The notes under the pieces: generated by a model
Told to the model about the DNA's origin: nothing
Seen by the model: the letters and a program-made list of their open reading frames with translations, nothing else
The model's database searches: none
Shown here: in pieces, positions 1 to 8,428 of the stretch
Numbering within the stretch: the stretch's first letter is position 1
Layout of the letters: every line of letters starts with the position of its first letter
Program-made: the position numbers and the translations under genes
Assembly: GCA_052067355.1 (NCBI GenBank)
Contig: JBQHQH010000010.1
Location: 1 to 64,000, forward strand
Origin: CABMKH01 sp040797625
GTDB taxonomy: Bacteria; Bacillota; Clostridia; Tissierellales; Tissierellaceae
Length of the DNA: 64,000 nt
Direction of reading: 5' to 3'

Positions 1-1
1 C

Positions 2-118
2 AATTTTTTGCATGAGGACTTCATCCTTTCTGGGAGGTATTTGTTTTCGGCAAAAACATTGTACCATACAGAGGTTGGAGTCCTCAATTTTCATTTAAGT
101 TTACAAAACGAGATTTAG
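2..118 (+). CDS. C-terminal end of an unrecognised upstream protein (partial)
   Basis: An open frame enters from the left edge and gives 38 residues before a TAG at 116-118, 15 bp before the next ATG. The tail includes LSGRYLFSAKTLYHTEVG. I recognise no family. The spacing to the next gene suggests an upstream member of the ABC operon. A second frame is also open over most of this stretch, so the coding call is weak. Confidence 0.3.
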   Translation, partial: NFLHEDFILSGRYLFSAKTLYHTEVGVLNFHLSLQNEI

Positions 119-133
119 TATAAGGGGGATATT

Positions 134-805
134 ATGAAACATTTTATAAGAAAAGATATTCGACTTTTAACGATGATAAATATTCTCATACCTGTAGCTG
201 GAATAATCCTTAAAGGTGGTTGTTTAATGTTTATGATGGATATGCGGCCTAGGTGGATTTATGGATTTTTTACATTTCTCTTTATAAATCTAGTTTCACT
301 GAATTTGGCACAAAATGGTCAAGGAGAAAGTACAGATGTATTTATAAATTCCCTGCCTGTAAGCAAGGTATATATTGTTGGATCAAGATATATGACTTTA
401 ATTCTATATCTGATATATATACTATTTGTTACAATGATAGGCAGCTTTACAAGGCCATATATCTTAGGATATATGATGCTATATAGGGGTGTTCCTATGA
501 CAATAGAGGATATATTGTCTATACTTGGGTTTTCTATCTTGTTTTTATCCATATTTCTACCATTTCAATATTATGATAAGGAAAAATTTGAATCTTACAA
601 TAGAGGATTTATCTATATATTATTTATAGTTCCCTTAATAATATATAGATTTGGAAATGGAATTCTAGATGATCATATCTTTGACTATATCTTGAATTTG
701 AACACTAGAGTGACTTTGGTGATTTTACTATTCCTATCCATGGTCTTATACATATTGTCCATGTATATATCAATCAGGATATATAGAAACAGGGAATTTA
801 ATTGA
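134..805 (+). CDS. ABC-2 type transporter permease
   Basis: The 223-residue protein is very hydrophobic, with about six membrane segments, and starts at an ATG 6 nt after an AAGGGGG ribosome site. The cytoplasmic segment STDVFINSLPVSK followed by a GSRY turn matches the 'LPVsr/k' coupling region typical of ABC-2 permeases. It would form the membrane channel of an exporter with the ATPase encoded next. Its stop lies 23 nt before the likely start of the ATPase gene, so the two are co-transcribed. Two more permeases of the same kind follow, so the complex may contain different permease chains. The substrate cannot be read from sequence. Systems of this layout, such as B. subtilis Ytr, often respond to cell-envelope antibiotics, but that is inference. 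Confidence 0.8.
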   Translation: MKHFIRKDIRLLTMINILIPVAGIILKGGCLMFMMDMRPRWIYGFFTFLFINLVSLNLAQNGQGESTDVFINSLPVSKVYIVGSRYMTLILYLIYILFVTMIGSFTRPYILGYMMLYRGVPMTIEDILSILGFSILFLSIFLPFQYYDKEKFESYNRGFIYILFIVPLIIYRFGNGILDDHIFDYILNLNTRVTLVILLFLSMVLYILSMYISIRIYRNREFN

Positions 806-828
806 TATTAGATAAAGGGGGTTTGGCT

Positions 829-1701
829 TTGGATTATATATTGGAGATAGATAATTTAACTAAGGAGTTTCAGAAGTTCAAACTAAATAATGTATCCTTT
901 AAATTGGAGCCAGGATATATAATGGGTTTTATTGGTGCAAATGGGGCAGGAAAAACTACTACCATAAAGCTCATCATGAACCTATTAAAAAAGGATTCAG
1001 GAAGTATAAAGGTATTTGGTAAGGATCATATAAAATATGAAAAGGAGATCAAAGATAGAATTGGATTTGTATATGATGAATCTTATTTTTATCCAAATTT
1101 CACCATGGAGCAGATGAAAAATGTCATTGCCCCATTTTATACCCAATGGGATGAGAAATTATTTTTAAAATATATGAAGGATTTTAATCTAAATATATAC
1201 CAAAAGATCAAAGATCTATCCAAGGGGATGAAGATGAAGTTCTCTTTGGGTTTAGCGCTGAGCCACAATGCAGACTTTATAATCATGGATGAGCCTACCT
1301 CAGGTTTAGATCCTATAATTAGAAGAGAGTTGTTGGATATATTATATGAGATAATTCAAGATGAGAGGAGGGCTATATTTTTCTCTACCCATATAACTTC
1401 TGATCTGGAGAAGATAGCTGACTATATTGCCTTTATAGACAGAGGTGAAATGGTATTTACTAAGACCATAGATGATATATTTGATGACTATAAAATGATA
1501 AAGGGAGATAATAGTCTGTTAGATAGTATAGATACAGATAGATTTATAGGACTTAGAAGGACTAATATAGGTTTTGAAGGATTAGTTGAAGAAAAGGATA
1601 TTGGAGGATTTTATAGAGGGGATATACTCATTGAACCACCAAGCCTTGAGGACATAATGTATTATTATATAAAGGGGAAAAAAGATGATAAACTTGATTA
1701 A
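829..1701 (+). CDS. ABC transporter ATP-binding protein (ABC-2 exporter)
   Basis: Cytoplasmic ATPase that powers the flanking permeases. Walker A GANGAGKTT is at about residues 36-44, the shortened signature LSKGM near 134, and Walker B with D-loop (IIMDEPTSGLDP) near 155-165, followed by a switch histidine in STHITSDLE. The length of about 290 residues and the closing EDIMYYYIKGK segment resemble YtrB/BcrA-type ATPases. I chose the TTG at 829 because AAAGGGGG at 814-821 sits 7 nt before it. A TTG at 802 in the same frame has no ribosome site and overlaps the preceding stop. The 3' end overlaps the next permease gene by 17 bp. Confidence 0.88.
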   Translation: MDYILEIDNLTKEFQKFKLNNVSFKLEPGYIMGFIGANGAGKTTTIKLIMNLLKKDSGSIKVFGKDHIKYEKEIKDRIGFVYDESYFYPNFTMEQMKNVIAPFYTQWDEKLFLKYMKDFNLNIYQKIKDLSKGMKMKFSLGLALSHNADFIIMDEPTSGLDPIIRRELLDILYEIIQDERRAIFFSTHITSDLEKIADYIAFIDRGEMVFTKTIDDIFDDYKMIKGDNSLLDSIDTDRFIGLRRTNIGFEGLVEEKDIGGFYRGDILIEPPSLEDIMYYYIKGKKDDKLD

Positions 1702-2314
1702 AAGGGATGTAATTCCGATCTATTCCAGTAAACTCTACAGTCTCTTAAAGTTTCCGTTGATAATGTTAGTCTGTGCCATGTTTTTTAGGGGAAATGATGC
1801 GGGGTATTTGTTCTTCAATATCCCTATATGGATAGTCTATTTCATATTTGGATCTAGTGCCAATACAGATCTGATTGAGAAACGCAATGGACTGCTTCAC
1901 TCTCTACCTATAAAGAGATGGGAATATGTATTGAGTAAGTATATATCAGTCATCATAAACTATATCCTCATAACCATATATACACTTATATTGTTATGGA
2001 TTCTAAGGTTCTGGGATTTTGATCATCTAGACTATATAGATATAAATACATTAAGGGAATCATTTATCATGGTGCTAGGAACTTTCTCCCTATTGCTTCC
2101 TATATTCTTTATGATATTTAATGAACGGGGCACAATTGGGAATACCTTTATTCTATCCATAATTGTACGTAATTTTGAATATACAGATAGTAGGGCTCCC
2201 ATAAATAGTCTTATTCAAAGTATAAAATCAGGGTCCCTTATAATAATGGTATTGATATACTTAATTTCTCTTGGTATATCAATATGGAGCTACAATAGAA
2301 AGGATTTAGTTTAG
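1685..2314 (+). CDS. ABC-2 type transporter permease
   Basis: A 209-residue integral membrane protein with about five or six hydrophobic segments. It carries the family coupling segment EKRNGLLHSLPIKRWEYVLSK. Its start codon lies inside the end of the ATPase gene, with GGGGAAAAAAG just before it as ribosome site, a layout typical of translational coupling. It is the second of three permeases served by one ATPase. The family is clear; the substrate is unknown. Confidence 0.8.
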   Translation: MINLIKRDVIPIYSSKLYSLLKFPLIMLVCAMFFRGNDAGYLFFNIPIWIVYFIFGSSANTDLIEKRNGLLHSLPIKRWEYVLSKYISVIINYILITIYTLILLWILRFWDFDHLDYIDINTLRESFIMVLGTFSLLLPIFFMIFNERGTIGNTFILSIIVRNFEYTDSRAPINSLIQSIKSGSLIIMVLIYLISLGISIWSYNRKDLV

Positions 2315-2324
2315 GGGGGATAAG

Positions 2325-2981
2325 ATGAAATCGTTGATAATGAAAGATATAAAATTAGCTGGGTTTCTTGTGAAGTTTCTTATAGTATTATTTGGAACAT
2401 TAACCACCCTTATTATTTCCGCCATGGATAATATATATTATACATTCTGGGGCTACCTAGCTTCAGTGATATTCTCCATGGGGCTAGTTTACTGGGTGAT
2501 TAACAATTTAGATCAACATACTGAGGCGGATATTATCTTGAACTCAATTCCTGTAGAAAAGGAAGTAATCGTAAAGGCCAGATATGTTGCCATCATGATC
2601 TATATACTAGCCATATCATTTATGGTCCCAATTTTGTCCATTCTAATAAAGAATGAGATAAGTATGCCCAATGGAATACCTATCACAATAGGACTGTCCT
2701 TTTATATGATAGGGATAACCACATTTATATATTCAATATATATCCCAATGGATTTCTATCATAGAGGAAATATAGAAAAGATTAGGGGGTCTATGTTTAA
2801 AGAAGTATGGATTTTAATCATAACAGCTGTATTTTCTATGAGGCAGAATAATATAATATATAGGTCCATAAAAGCTATAGATATCAATAGTTTTCCAGTA
2901 TTGTTAACTATATTTAGTATACTATCCTATCTAATTTCCCTCCATATATCTATTAAGATATATAGAGAGAAAGAGTTTTAA
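2325..2981 (+). CDS. ABC-2 type transporter permease
   Basis: A 218-residue membrane protein, start ATG 10 bp after the preceding stop with ribosome site GGGGGGAT. The segment EADIILNSIPVEKEVIVKARYV is again the ABC-2 coupling region. It is closest in layout to the first permease of this operon (223 residues, same C-terminal pattern ending SIKIYREKEF versus SIRIYRNREF), so those two look like paralogues. The operon ends here; an AT-rich stretch with promoter-like TATAAT and TATAAA elements follows. Confidence 0.8.
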   Translation: MKSLIMKDIKLAGFLVKFLIVLFGTLTTLIISAMDNIYYTFWGYLASVIFSMGLVYWVINNLDQHTEADIILNSIPVEKEVIVKARYVAIMIYILAISFMVPILSILIKNEISMPNGIPITIGLSFYMIGITTFIYSIYIPMDFYHRGNIEKIRGSMFKEVWILIITAVFSMRQNNIIYRSIKAIDINSFPVLLTIFSILSYLISLHISIKIYREKEF

Positions 2982-3050
2982 TAGTTTAACGTATACTATA
3001 ATTGGGTATAAAATAATGGTACGTTACAAATTTAGATAGGGGTGGCATAA

Positions 3051-3752
3051 TTGAAGTTAATAGAGACACTATCTCCTCTTTGGGAGACGATGAAGGGAAT
3101 CTTACCACTGACGGGTATACTGGTAATTTTTCAGACAGTTGTTTTAAAAAAGCCAATCGATAATTCTAGGGAATTTGGAGTTGGCATTATATTTGCTGTT
3201 ATGGGTCTGCATCTGTTTTTAAAGGGAACTAGTATGAGTTTAATCCCATTGGGAGATTCTGTAGGAAGGAATTTATATATTTTAGATCGTAAATGGTTAA
3301 TAGTATTAATAGGATTTATTATAGGATATTTTGGGACTTTAGTAGAGCCGGCGCTTAAAACTCTAGCCTTAGAGGTAGAAGAGCTATCAGCGGGAGCTAT
3401 TCCCCATGGAGTATTATTACACGGAGTAGCTGCAGGTTTTGGCTTGGGAATGGGTATTGGTCTTTTTAAGATAATATCCAATATACCATATATAAAGATA
3501 TTGGTCCCACTTCTTATATTGGTGATAATATTGGCATTTTTTGCACCAGAGCCTTATGTATCTATTGCTATGGACTCTGCTAGTGCAACAACTGGTCCTG
3601 TAAATATACCATTAAATATGGCTTTAGCCATAGGACTTGCCAGTATTATAGAATCAGCGGACCCTCTATTATCGGGATTTGGAATAGTAGGTCTTACGTC
3701 TATAGGGACTATGGTATCAGTATTGATTCTAGGAATACTAACTAAATTATAA
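3051..3752 (+). CDS. DUF1538 family membrane protein
   Basis: A 233-residue membrane protein with about seven hydrophobic segments. The conserved stretches GTLVEPALKTLA and SASATTGPVNIPLNMALAIG are those I associate with DUF1538, a family of putative transporters of unknown substrate. Most family members have two such halves or come as two adjacent genes; here there is a single unit. The start is a TTG preceded by AGGGGTGG. It is followed after 13 bp by a PII-like gene, which suggests the membrane protein is gated by a small trimeric sensor, as AmtB is by GlnK. That functional link is inference. Confidence 0.75.
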   Translation: MKLIETLSPLWETMKGILPLTGILVIFQTVVLKKPIDNSREFGVGIIFAVMGLHLFLKGTSMSLIPLGDSVGRNLYILDRKWLIVLIGFIIGYFGTLVEPALKTLALEVEELSAGAIPHGVLLHGVAAGFGLGMGIGLFKIISNIPYIKILVPLLILVIILAFFAPEPYVSIAMDSASATTGPVNIPLNMALAIGLASIIESADPLLSGFGIVGLTSIGTMVSVLILGILTKL

Positions 3753-3765
3753 GGAGGATAATGAA

Positions 3766-4092
3766 ATGTTGGATATAAAGTGTATAGTTGCCATAGTGGA
3801 GAGGGGAAAGGCAGATAGAGTAGTCAAAGCTGCCAAAGAATCCGGTGCAACAGGTGCAACTATTTTTTATGGGAGAGGAACTGGAGAATCAGAGGTAAAG
3901 AGATTTTTAAATGTAAATATTGAAGCTTCAAAGGAGGTAATACTAATTCTTTCAGAAAGAGAAAAGATAAAACCAATAGTAGAAGCTATGGTTCAAGCTG
4001 GAAAATTAGAAGAACCAGGTACAGGGATTATATTTACAGTTCCAGTAGTAAATCTCATAGGTCTTCACCACAGAGATGATTTCATCGAATAG
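3766..4092 (+). CDS. PII-like signalling protein (P-II family)
   Basis: A 108-residue soluble protein. The opening IKCIVAIVERGKADRVVKAAKESGATGATIFYGRG is the PII ferredoxin-like fold: first strand, helix, then the T-loop start. The tail EEPGTGIIFTVPVVNLIGLH matches the PII C-terminal motif. A normal PII T-loop tyrosine region is not evident (GRGTGESEVKRFLNVNIE replaces it), so it is a PII-like variant rather than GlnB. The gene is 13 bp downstream of the DUF1538 gene with ribosome site AAGGAGG. It probably binds a small ligand and controls that membrane protein; this is inferred from gene pairing. Confidence 0.8.
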   Translation: MLDIKCIVAIVERGKADRVVKAAKESGATGATIFYGRGTGESEVKRFLNVNIEASKEVILILSEREKIKPIVEAMVQAGKLEEPGTGIIFTVPVVNLIGLHHRDDFIE

Positions 4093-4112
4093 TCTATATC
4101 CAGTAGTCTATA
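4091..4112 (+). repeat. Direct repeat upstream of the AraC-family gene
   Basis: AGTCTATAT occurs at 4091-4099 and again at 4104-4112, a 13-bp period, ending 23 bp before the start codon of the next gene. Tandem half-sites of this kind are common as AraC-type operators, so this may be an autoregulatory site. No experimental or comparative support is available here. Confidence 0.3.
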
Positions 4113-4135
4113 TAATACACTAAAGGAAGATTAAT

Positions 4136-6112
4136 ATGCGGAGAGAGTATATTGAATATTTAAAGGATCTACCTATAAATATACATTTAGCAAACATCAT
4201 AGAGTATCCTATTCACTGGAAGGATTCTATAGAGATTTTGTTTGTCTTAAAGGGATCTATAAAGGTGGGAATAGAGACAGAGACCAATACATTAAGTGAG
4301 CGAGAAATTGAGATTATAAACTCAAATGAAGTATGTTGGGTAAAATCTGTAGATCCAGATAATTTAGTTTTGATAATAAATATAGATCCTAACTTCTTCG
4401 AAAGGTATTATGATGATGCAAAGGAGACGTTTTTCTATACAGATTCTTCAAATAAAGAAGAGCAAGAAGATGAAAAGTACTATATATTGAGAAGATATCT
4501 GTCTATATTGGTATTTGAGGCAGTATCTAAGATAGACGATTATGAGGATATGATAGAGGAAAATTTACTTGAGATGATGTATCATCTACTAAATAATTTT
4601 CATTATCTCTTTTATGAAGGAGAAAATTTAGAACAAGATGAAGAGCAGTTGGAAAGATACCATAGAATAGTAAAATACCTAAGCAATAACTATATGAATA
4701 AAGTCAGCTTACAGGATATAGCTGATAAAGAATTTTTAAGCTCGCAATATCTATCCTACAAGATCAAAGATACATTTGGTTTAGGATTTAATGAATATTT
4801 AAATCAAATAAGAGTTGAAGAGTCTACTAAGTTATTGTTGGATACAGATAGATCCATATCTGATATATCAGATGAAGTAGGCTTTTCCCATGTAAGATAT
4901 TATAATAAGCATTTTAAGATACATTATAAGATGACTCCACTTCAATATAGAAAAAAGCATAAAGTAAGTAAGAAGCAGCTGGAGAATATGAAGCAGATCA
5001 AATATCTTGAAGTTGGTGAGGCATTACCCTATTTGAGAAATTATCTAGAAGATTATGAGAGATATAATTATGATAATAGGATTATCAAGTTGGATATAGA
5101 TTTAGACGAAGAAACCATAGGAGAGTTTTTAAGACCTGACCTAATCAACTTAGGAGATATATCTCTTCTATTAGAAGAGGAGAATAGGAGAATATTAGAA
5201 GAAATTCAAGTGGAGATAGGATTTAAATATTGTCTAGTAAATAGACTTTTTTCTGATGATATGGACATATATAGAGGTAAAAATCGAAGGTTTATAAATT
5301 GGACTAGGGTTGAAAATATACTTGATTTTATACTGAAATTGAGATTGACTCCTATAATAGATACAAGGGGAGTAGAAAAACATATACTAGAGGATTTTGT
5401 ATCTAACTTCTCATATATATATGATGAAGATGTGGAATCTTGGTTGGATATGGACGTTAAAAAATTAAATCCATATTTCCCTGCATATAGTATAAGTCCT
5501 GTATATGATAGTATAAATATGGTTCCATATATAATGCATAGCTATACTCATTTAGACAATAGAATAGTGCTGAATATGATGGATGAAATATCAAAGGATA
5601 TAGAGTTAAATAACGATACCTTCTTTGGAGGAAATGGAATATATACAAATAATTACCTTAAGAAGCCATCTTATTATGCTTTTATGTTGTTATCATTACT
5701 TGGAGACGAAGTAATATCTAAGGGAAATGGACATATAGTTACTAAGTCTGATGTAGGATATCAGATCTTACTATATAATCCTATAGATATGAATGAGGAT
5801 ATCATATACGGAAAAGAGCAAGAAGAAAGACCTAAAGAGAGAAAGATATCCATAAATCTCTATAATATGAAAGAGGACTTTCAAATAACTAAGTATAATT
5901 TGAACAAGAACTATGGTTCATCCTATGATAAATGGGTTTATTTAGGAAGTCCCGAGAGGATAGATAATTGGCATTGGGAATTGTTAAAAAAATATGTTCA
6001 TCCAGATACAACATATTACTATGGAAAGAAATCTATAGTGTTTAATGTATTGACTACTATAAAGCCAAATGGTGCAGTATTGTTCTTATTAAATAATGTA
6101 CAGAATGAATAA
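4136..6112 (+). CDS. AraC-family regulator fused to a shortened GH39-like domain
   Basis: A 658-residue protein. Residues 1-90 look like a cupin-type sensor. About residues 178-280 hold two AraC helix-turn-helix motifs (SLQDIADKEFLSSQYLSYKIKD and SISDISDEVGFSHVRYYNKHFK). The remaining ~370 residues resemble the beta-xylosidase-like (GH39) part of larger AraC-GH39 fusions, as in KKPSYYAFMLLSLLGDEVI. The middle of the barrel, where an acid/base Asn-Glu-Pro motif would be expected, appears missing: the chain goes from YIYDEDVESWLDMDVKKLN straight to a late segment. It is therefore probably a sugar- or ligand-sensing regulator without hydrolase activity. It is a single gene with ribosome site AAAGGAAG, upstream of the MATE exporter. 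Confidence 0.75.
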   Translation: MRREYIEYLKDLPINIHLANIIEYPIHWKDSIEILFVLKGSIKVGIETETNTLSEREIEIINSNEVCWVKSVDPDNLVLIINIDPNFFERYYDDAKETFFYTDSSNKEEQEDEKYYILRRYLSILVFEAVSKIDDYEDMIEENLLEMMYHLLNNFHYLFYEGENLEQDEEQLERYHRIVKYLSNNYMNKVSLQDIADKEFLSSQYLSYKIKDTFGLGFNEYLNQIRVEESTKLLLDTDRSISDISDEVGFSHVRYYNKHFKIHYKMTPLQYRKKHKVSKKQLENMKQIKYLEVGEALPYLRNYLEDYERYNYDNRIIKLDIDLDEETIGEFLRPDLINLGDISLLLEEENRRILEEIQVEIGFKYCLVNRLFSDDMDIYRGKNRRFINWTRVENILDFILKLRLTPIIDTRGVEKHILEDFVSNFSYIYDEDVESWLDMDVKKLNPYFPAYSISPVYDSINMVPYIMHSYTHLDNRIVLNMMDEISKDIELNNDTFFGGNGIYTNNYLKKPSYYAFMLLSLLGDEVISKGNGHIVTKSDVGYQILLYNPIDMNEDIIYGKEQEERPKERKISINLYNMKEDFQITKYNLNKNYGSSYDKWVYLGSPERIDNWHWELLKKYVHPDTTYYYGKKSIVFNVLTTIKPNGAVLFLLNNVQNE

Positions 6113-6254
6113 TAAGTAGGATTGTTTTAAGGTTTTTGAAAAAATGATTTTTTTTATAAAACTTAAAATAGTACTTAAATCTAGATAATAGAATCAATGA
6201 AAAAATATCTCCAAGATGGTATCATAGTAAGGTAACATAAATGGAGGTTTTTTT

Positions 6255-7649
6255 ATGGGTAAAGGTAGTAAAATGTTTGGAGAAGAGAAGATTGGAAAAT
6301 TATTGTTAAAGTTTTCAATTCCAATTATACTCTCCATGTTGATATCAGAACTCTACAGTATGGTAGATACCCTATTTGTAGGAAATGAAGTAGGTTCTCA
6401 AGGAATAGGAGCTCTTGCACTGGTATATCCAGTACAGAGAATAATAATAGCCTTAAGCATGATGATTGCTTTAGGTACATCTACAGCATTTTCGAGATCA
6501 AATGGACAGGATAATCCGGAAAATTCAAGAAGAATTGTAAATAATGGAATCAATTTAGCTATTTCTGTCATGATTACATTGACTACAATCATATTTTTAC
6601 TTAGGGAAAAGATACTTATAACCCTTGGAGCAAGTCAGCAGATATTGCCATATGCAATGGACTATTTAAGTATAATAATATTTGGAAGTACATTTTTAAG
6701 TTTAACCATATTTATATCAAATATAATCATTTCTCTAGGGAACAACAAGATATCTATTGCAAGTAATAGTATAGGTGCTATAACTAATGTAATCTTAGAC
6801 TATGTATTAGTAGTCCATGTGAGAATGGGCGTAAAAGGAGCTGCTATAGCCACTGCAGTTTCTCAGGTAATAGGTTTTCTATATGCGTATTATAACTACA
6901 TCAAGATAAAGAAGAAGTATGGAATTCCATCAGGATTTAGACTAGAGAAGAAGATAATAATTCCAATAATATTGGTTGGGATATCTTCCTTTATAGTAGA
7001 GTCAGAAGAGGGAATAGTAATGGCTGTATTAAACAATCTACTATTAAATACAGTAGGAGATAATGGGATTATAGTATTAGGTGTAATAACTAGAATATAT
7101 ATGTTTCTATTTGTAAATATGTTTGGTATAGCTTCAGCAATGCAGCCTATAGCAGCATATAATATAGGTGCAAAGAATTACACGAGGCTTAAAGACATAA
7201 TGCAAAAAACTACTTTGTCTGCATTTATGGCATCTAGTGTATTGTGGGGATTTACGATGGTATTTGCTCCTCAGTTGATATCTCTATTTGTAAAAGATGC
7301 AGAGATTATCAGGGAATCTGTAAAGGCATTTAGGATAATGGTAGCTGTATTTCCTGTAATAAGTATATATTATGTATCTATATTTTATTATCAAGCTATG
7401 GGAAAGGCTAGATATTCCATATTGGTATCTGTTCTAAGGCAGTTGATAATCATGATGCCAATGGCAGTAGCTCTGGTTAAAGTCTTTAACCTAGGAGCTA
7501 TGGGAGTATGGTTGGCCTATCCAATATCTGATATATTAGCAAGTCTCGCTTCTTATATGTTAATTAGAGGTGAAGGAGAAGAATTAGATATTAGGATAGA
7601 GAAGGAAAAAGATCTAAAAAAATTAAAAGAAGAATATATATTACGTTAA
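6255..7649 (+). CDS. MATE family efflux transporter
   Basis: A 464-residue inner-membrane protein with about twelve hydrophobic segments in two related halves, the usual MATE length. Characteristic segments include LLKFSIPIILSMLISELYSMVDTLFVGN at the N-terminus and the internal AMQPIAAYNIGAKNY and FYYQAMGKAR stretches. MATE proteins export drugs or metabolites using Na+ or H+. The start ATG follows ATGGAGG. It is a single gene with a strong terminator directly after the stop. Substrate unknown. Confidence 0.9.
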   Translation: MGKGSKMFGEEKIGKLLLKFSIPIILSMLISELYSMVDTLFVGNEVGSQGIGALALVYPVQRIIIALSMMIALGTSTAFSRSNGQDNPENSRRIVNNGINLAISVMITLTTIIFLLREKILITLGASQQILPYAMDYLSIIIFGSTFLSLTIFISNIIISLGNNKISIASNSIGAITNVILDYVLVVHVRMGVKGAAIATAVSQVIGFLYAYYNYIKIKKKYGIPSGFRLEKKIIIPIILVGISSFIVESEEGIVMAVLNNLLLNTVGDNGIIVLGVITRIYMFLFVNMFGIASAMQPIAAYNIGAKNYTRLKDIMQKTTLSAFMASSVLWGFTMVFAPQLISLFVKDAEIIRESVKAFRIMVAVFPVISIYYVSIFYYQAMGKARYSILVSVLRQLIIMMPMAVALVKVFNLGAMGVWLAYPISDILASLASYMLIRGEGEELDIRIEKEKDLKKLKEEYILR

Positions 7650-7681
7650 TTATCAGAAGTTTAGGCTTCTGATAATTTTTT
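7649..7681 (+). terminator. Intrinsic terminator after the MATE gene
   Basis: Perfect 11-bp stem ATTATCAGAAG/CTTCTGATAAT with a 6-nt loop, followed by a T-run. It begins at the last base of the MATE stop codon. Confidence 0.9.
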
Positions 7682-7735
7682 GTTTCATATTTTTTCTATA
7701 TGTTATAATTATATAGATAATAGGAGGTGTTTATC

Positions 7736-8428
7736 ATGTCTAAAATTCTCTTAGTAGAAGATGATTTGACACTGGCTATGGGAATAGAATATTCACTGAA
7801 GAACGATGGATATACTGTAGATTTAGCTCATAGTTTTGTTAAGGGAAAGGAATTAGTATATAAGGAAGAATATGATCTGATAATATTGGATATTGGTTTA
7901 CCTGATGGAAATGGATTTGATCTATGTAGATATATAAGAAGAGATAGTATAACTCCTATAATATTTTTAACTGCTCAGGATGAAGAGGTAAATATCGTCA
8001 TGGGCTTAGATATTGGTGGGGATGACTATATAACTAAACCCTTTAGAATAAAAGAGTTGATATCTAGGATAAGAGCAATACTTAGAAGAACTATGAATGT
8101 ATCTAAAGGTGATACTATAATATCTAAGGATATAAGAGTAAATATATTAGAATCTAAAGTATATATAAATGATAAGATAATTTGGTTGACACCATCAGAA
8201 TATAAGCTCTTAGTCATCTTAATGAACAATTCAAATCAAGTGTTACCTAGAGTAAAGATATTGGAAAGTCTGTGGGATGTAGATGGAGATTTTGTAGATG
8301 ACAATTCTCTATCTGTTTATATTAGAAGATTGAGGGAAAAGATAGAACCTGACTCTTCAAATCCTACATATATAAAAACTATAAGAGGAGTAGGCTATAT
8401 ATGGGATGAAGAGGTAAGAGGTGAATGA
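7736..8428 (+). CDS. OmpR-family response regulator
   Basis: A 230-residue DNA-binding regulator. The receiver domain (1-120) has the acidic pair ED at 8-9, the phosphorylated Asp at 52 (LIILDIGLPDG) and the TKPF lysine near 100. A winged helix (about 130-228) contains SVYIRRLREKIE and TIRGVGYIW. I chose the ATG at 7736, 8 nt after AGGAGG; a GTG nine bases earlier lies inside the ribosome site. It overlaps the histidine kinase gene by 8 bp, so the two form a pair. The FtsX-type ABC exporter downstream is the likely target. Confidence 0.93.
   Translation: MSKILLVEDDLTLAMGIEYSLKNDGYTVDLAHSFVKGKELVYKEEYDLIILDIGLPDGNGFDLCRYIRRDSITPIIFLTAQDEEVNIVMGLDIGGDDYITKPFRIKELISRIRAILRRTMNVSKGDTIISKDIRVNILESKVYINDKIIWLTPSEYKLLVILMNNSNQVLPRVKILESLWDVDGDFVDDNSLSVYIRRLREKIEPDSSNPTYIKTIRGVGYIWDEEVRGE

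Noticed and set aside
802..828. An earlier TTG start for the first ABC ATPase
   Set aside because: It has no ribosome site and overlaps the previous stop; the TTG at 829 follows AAAGGGGG.
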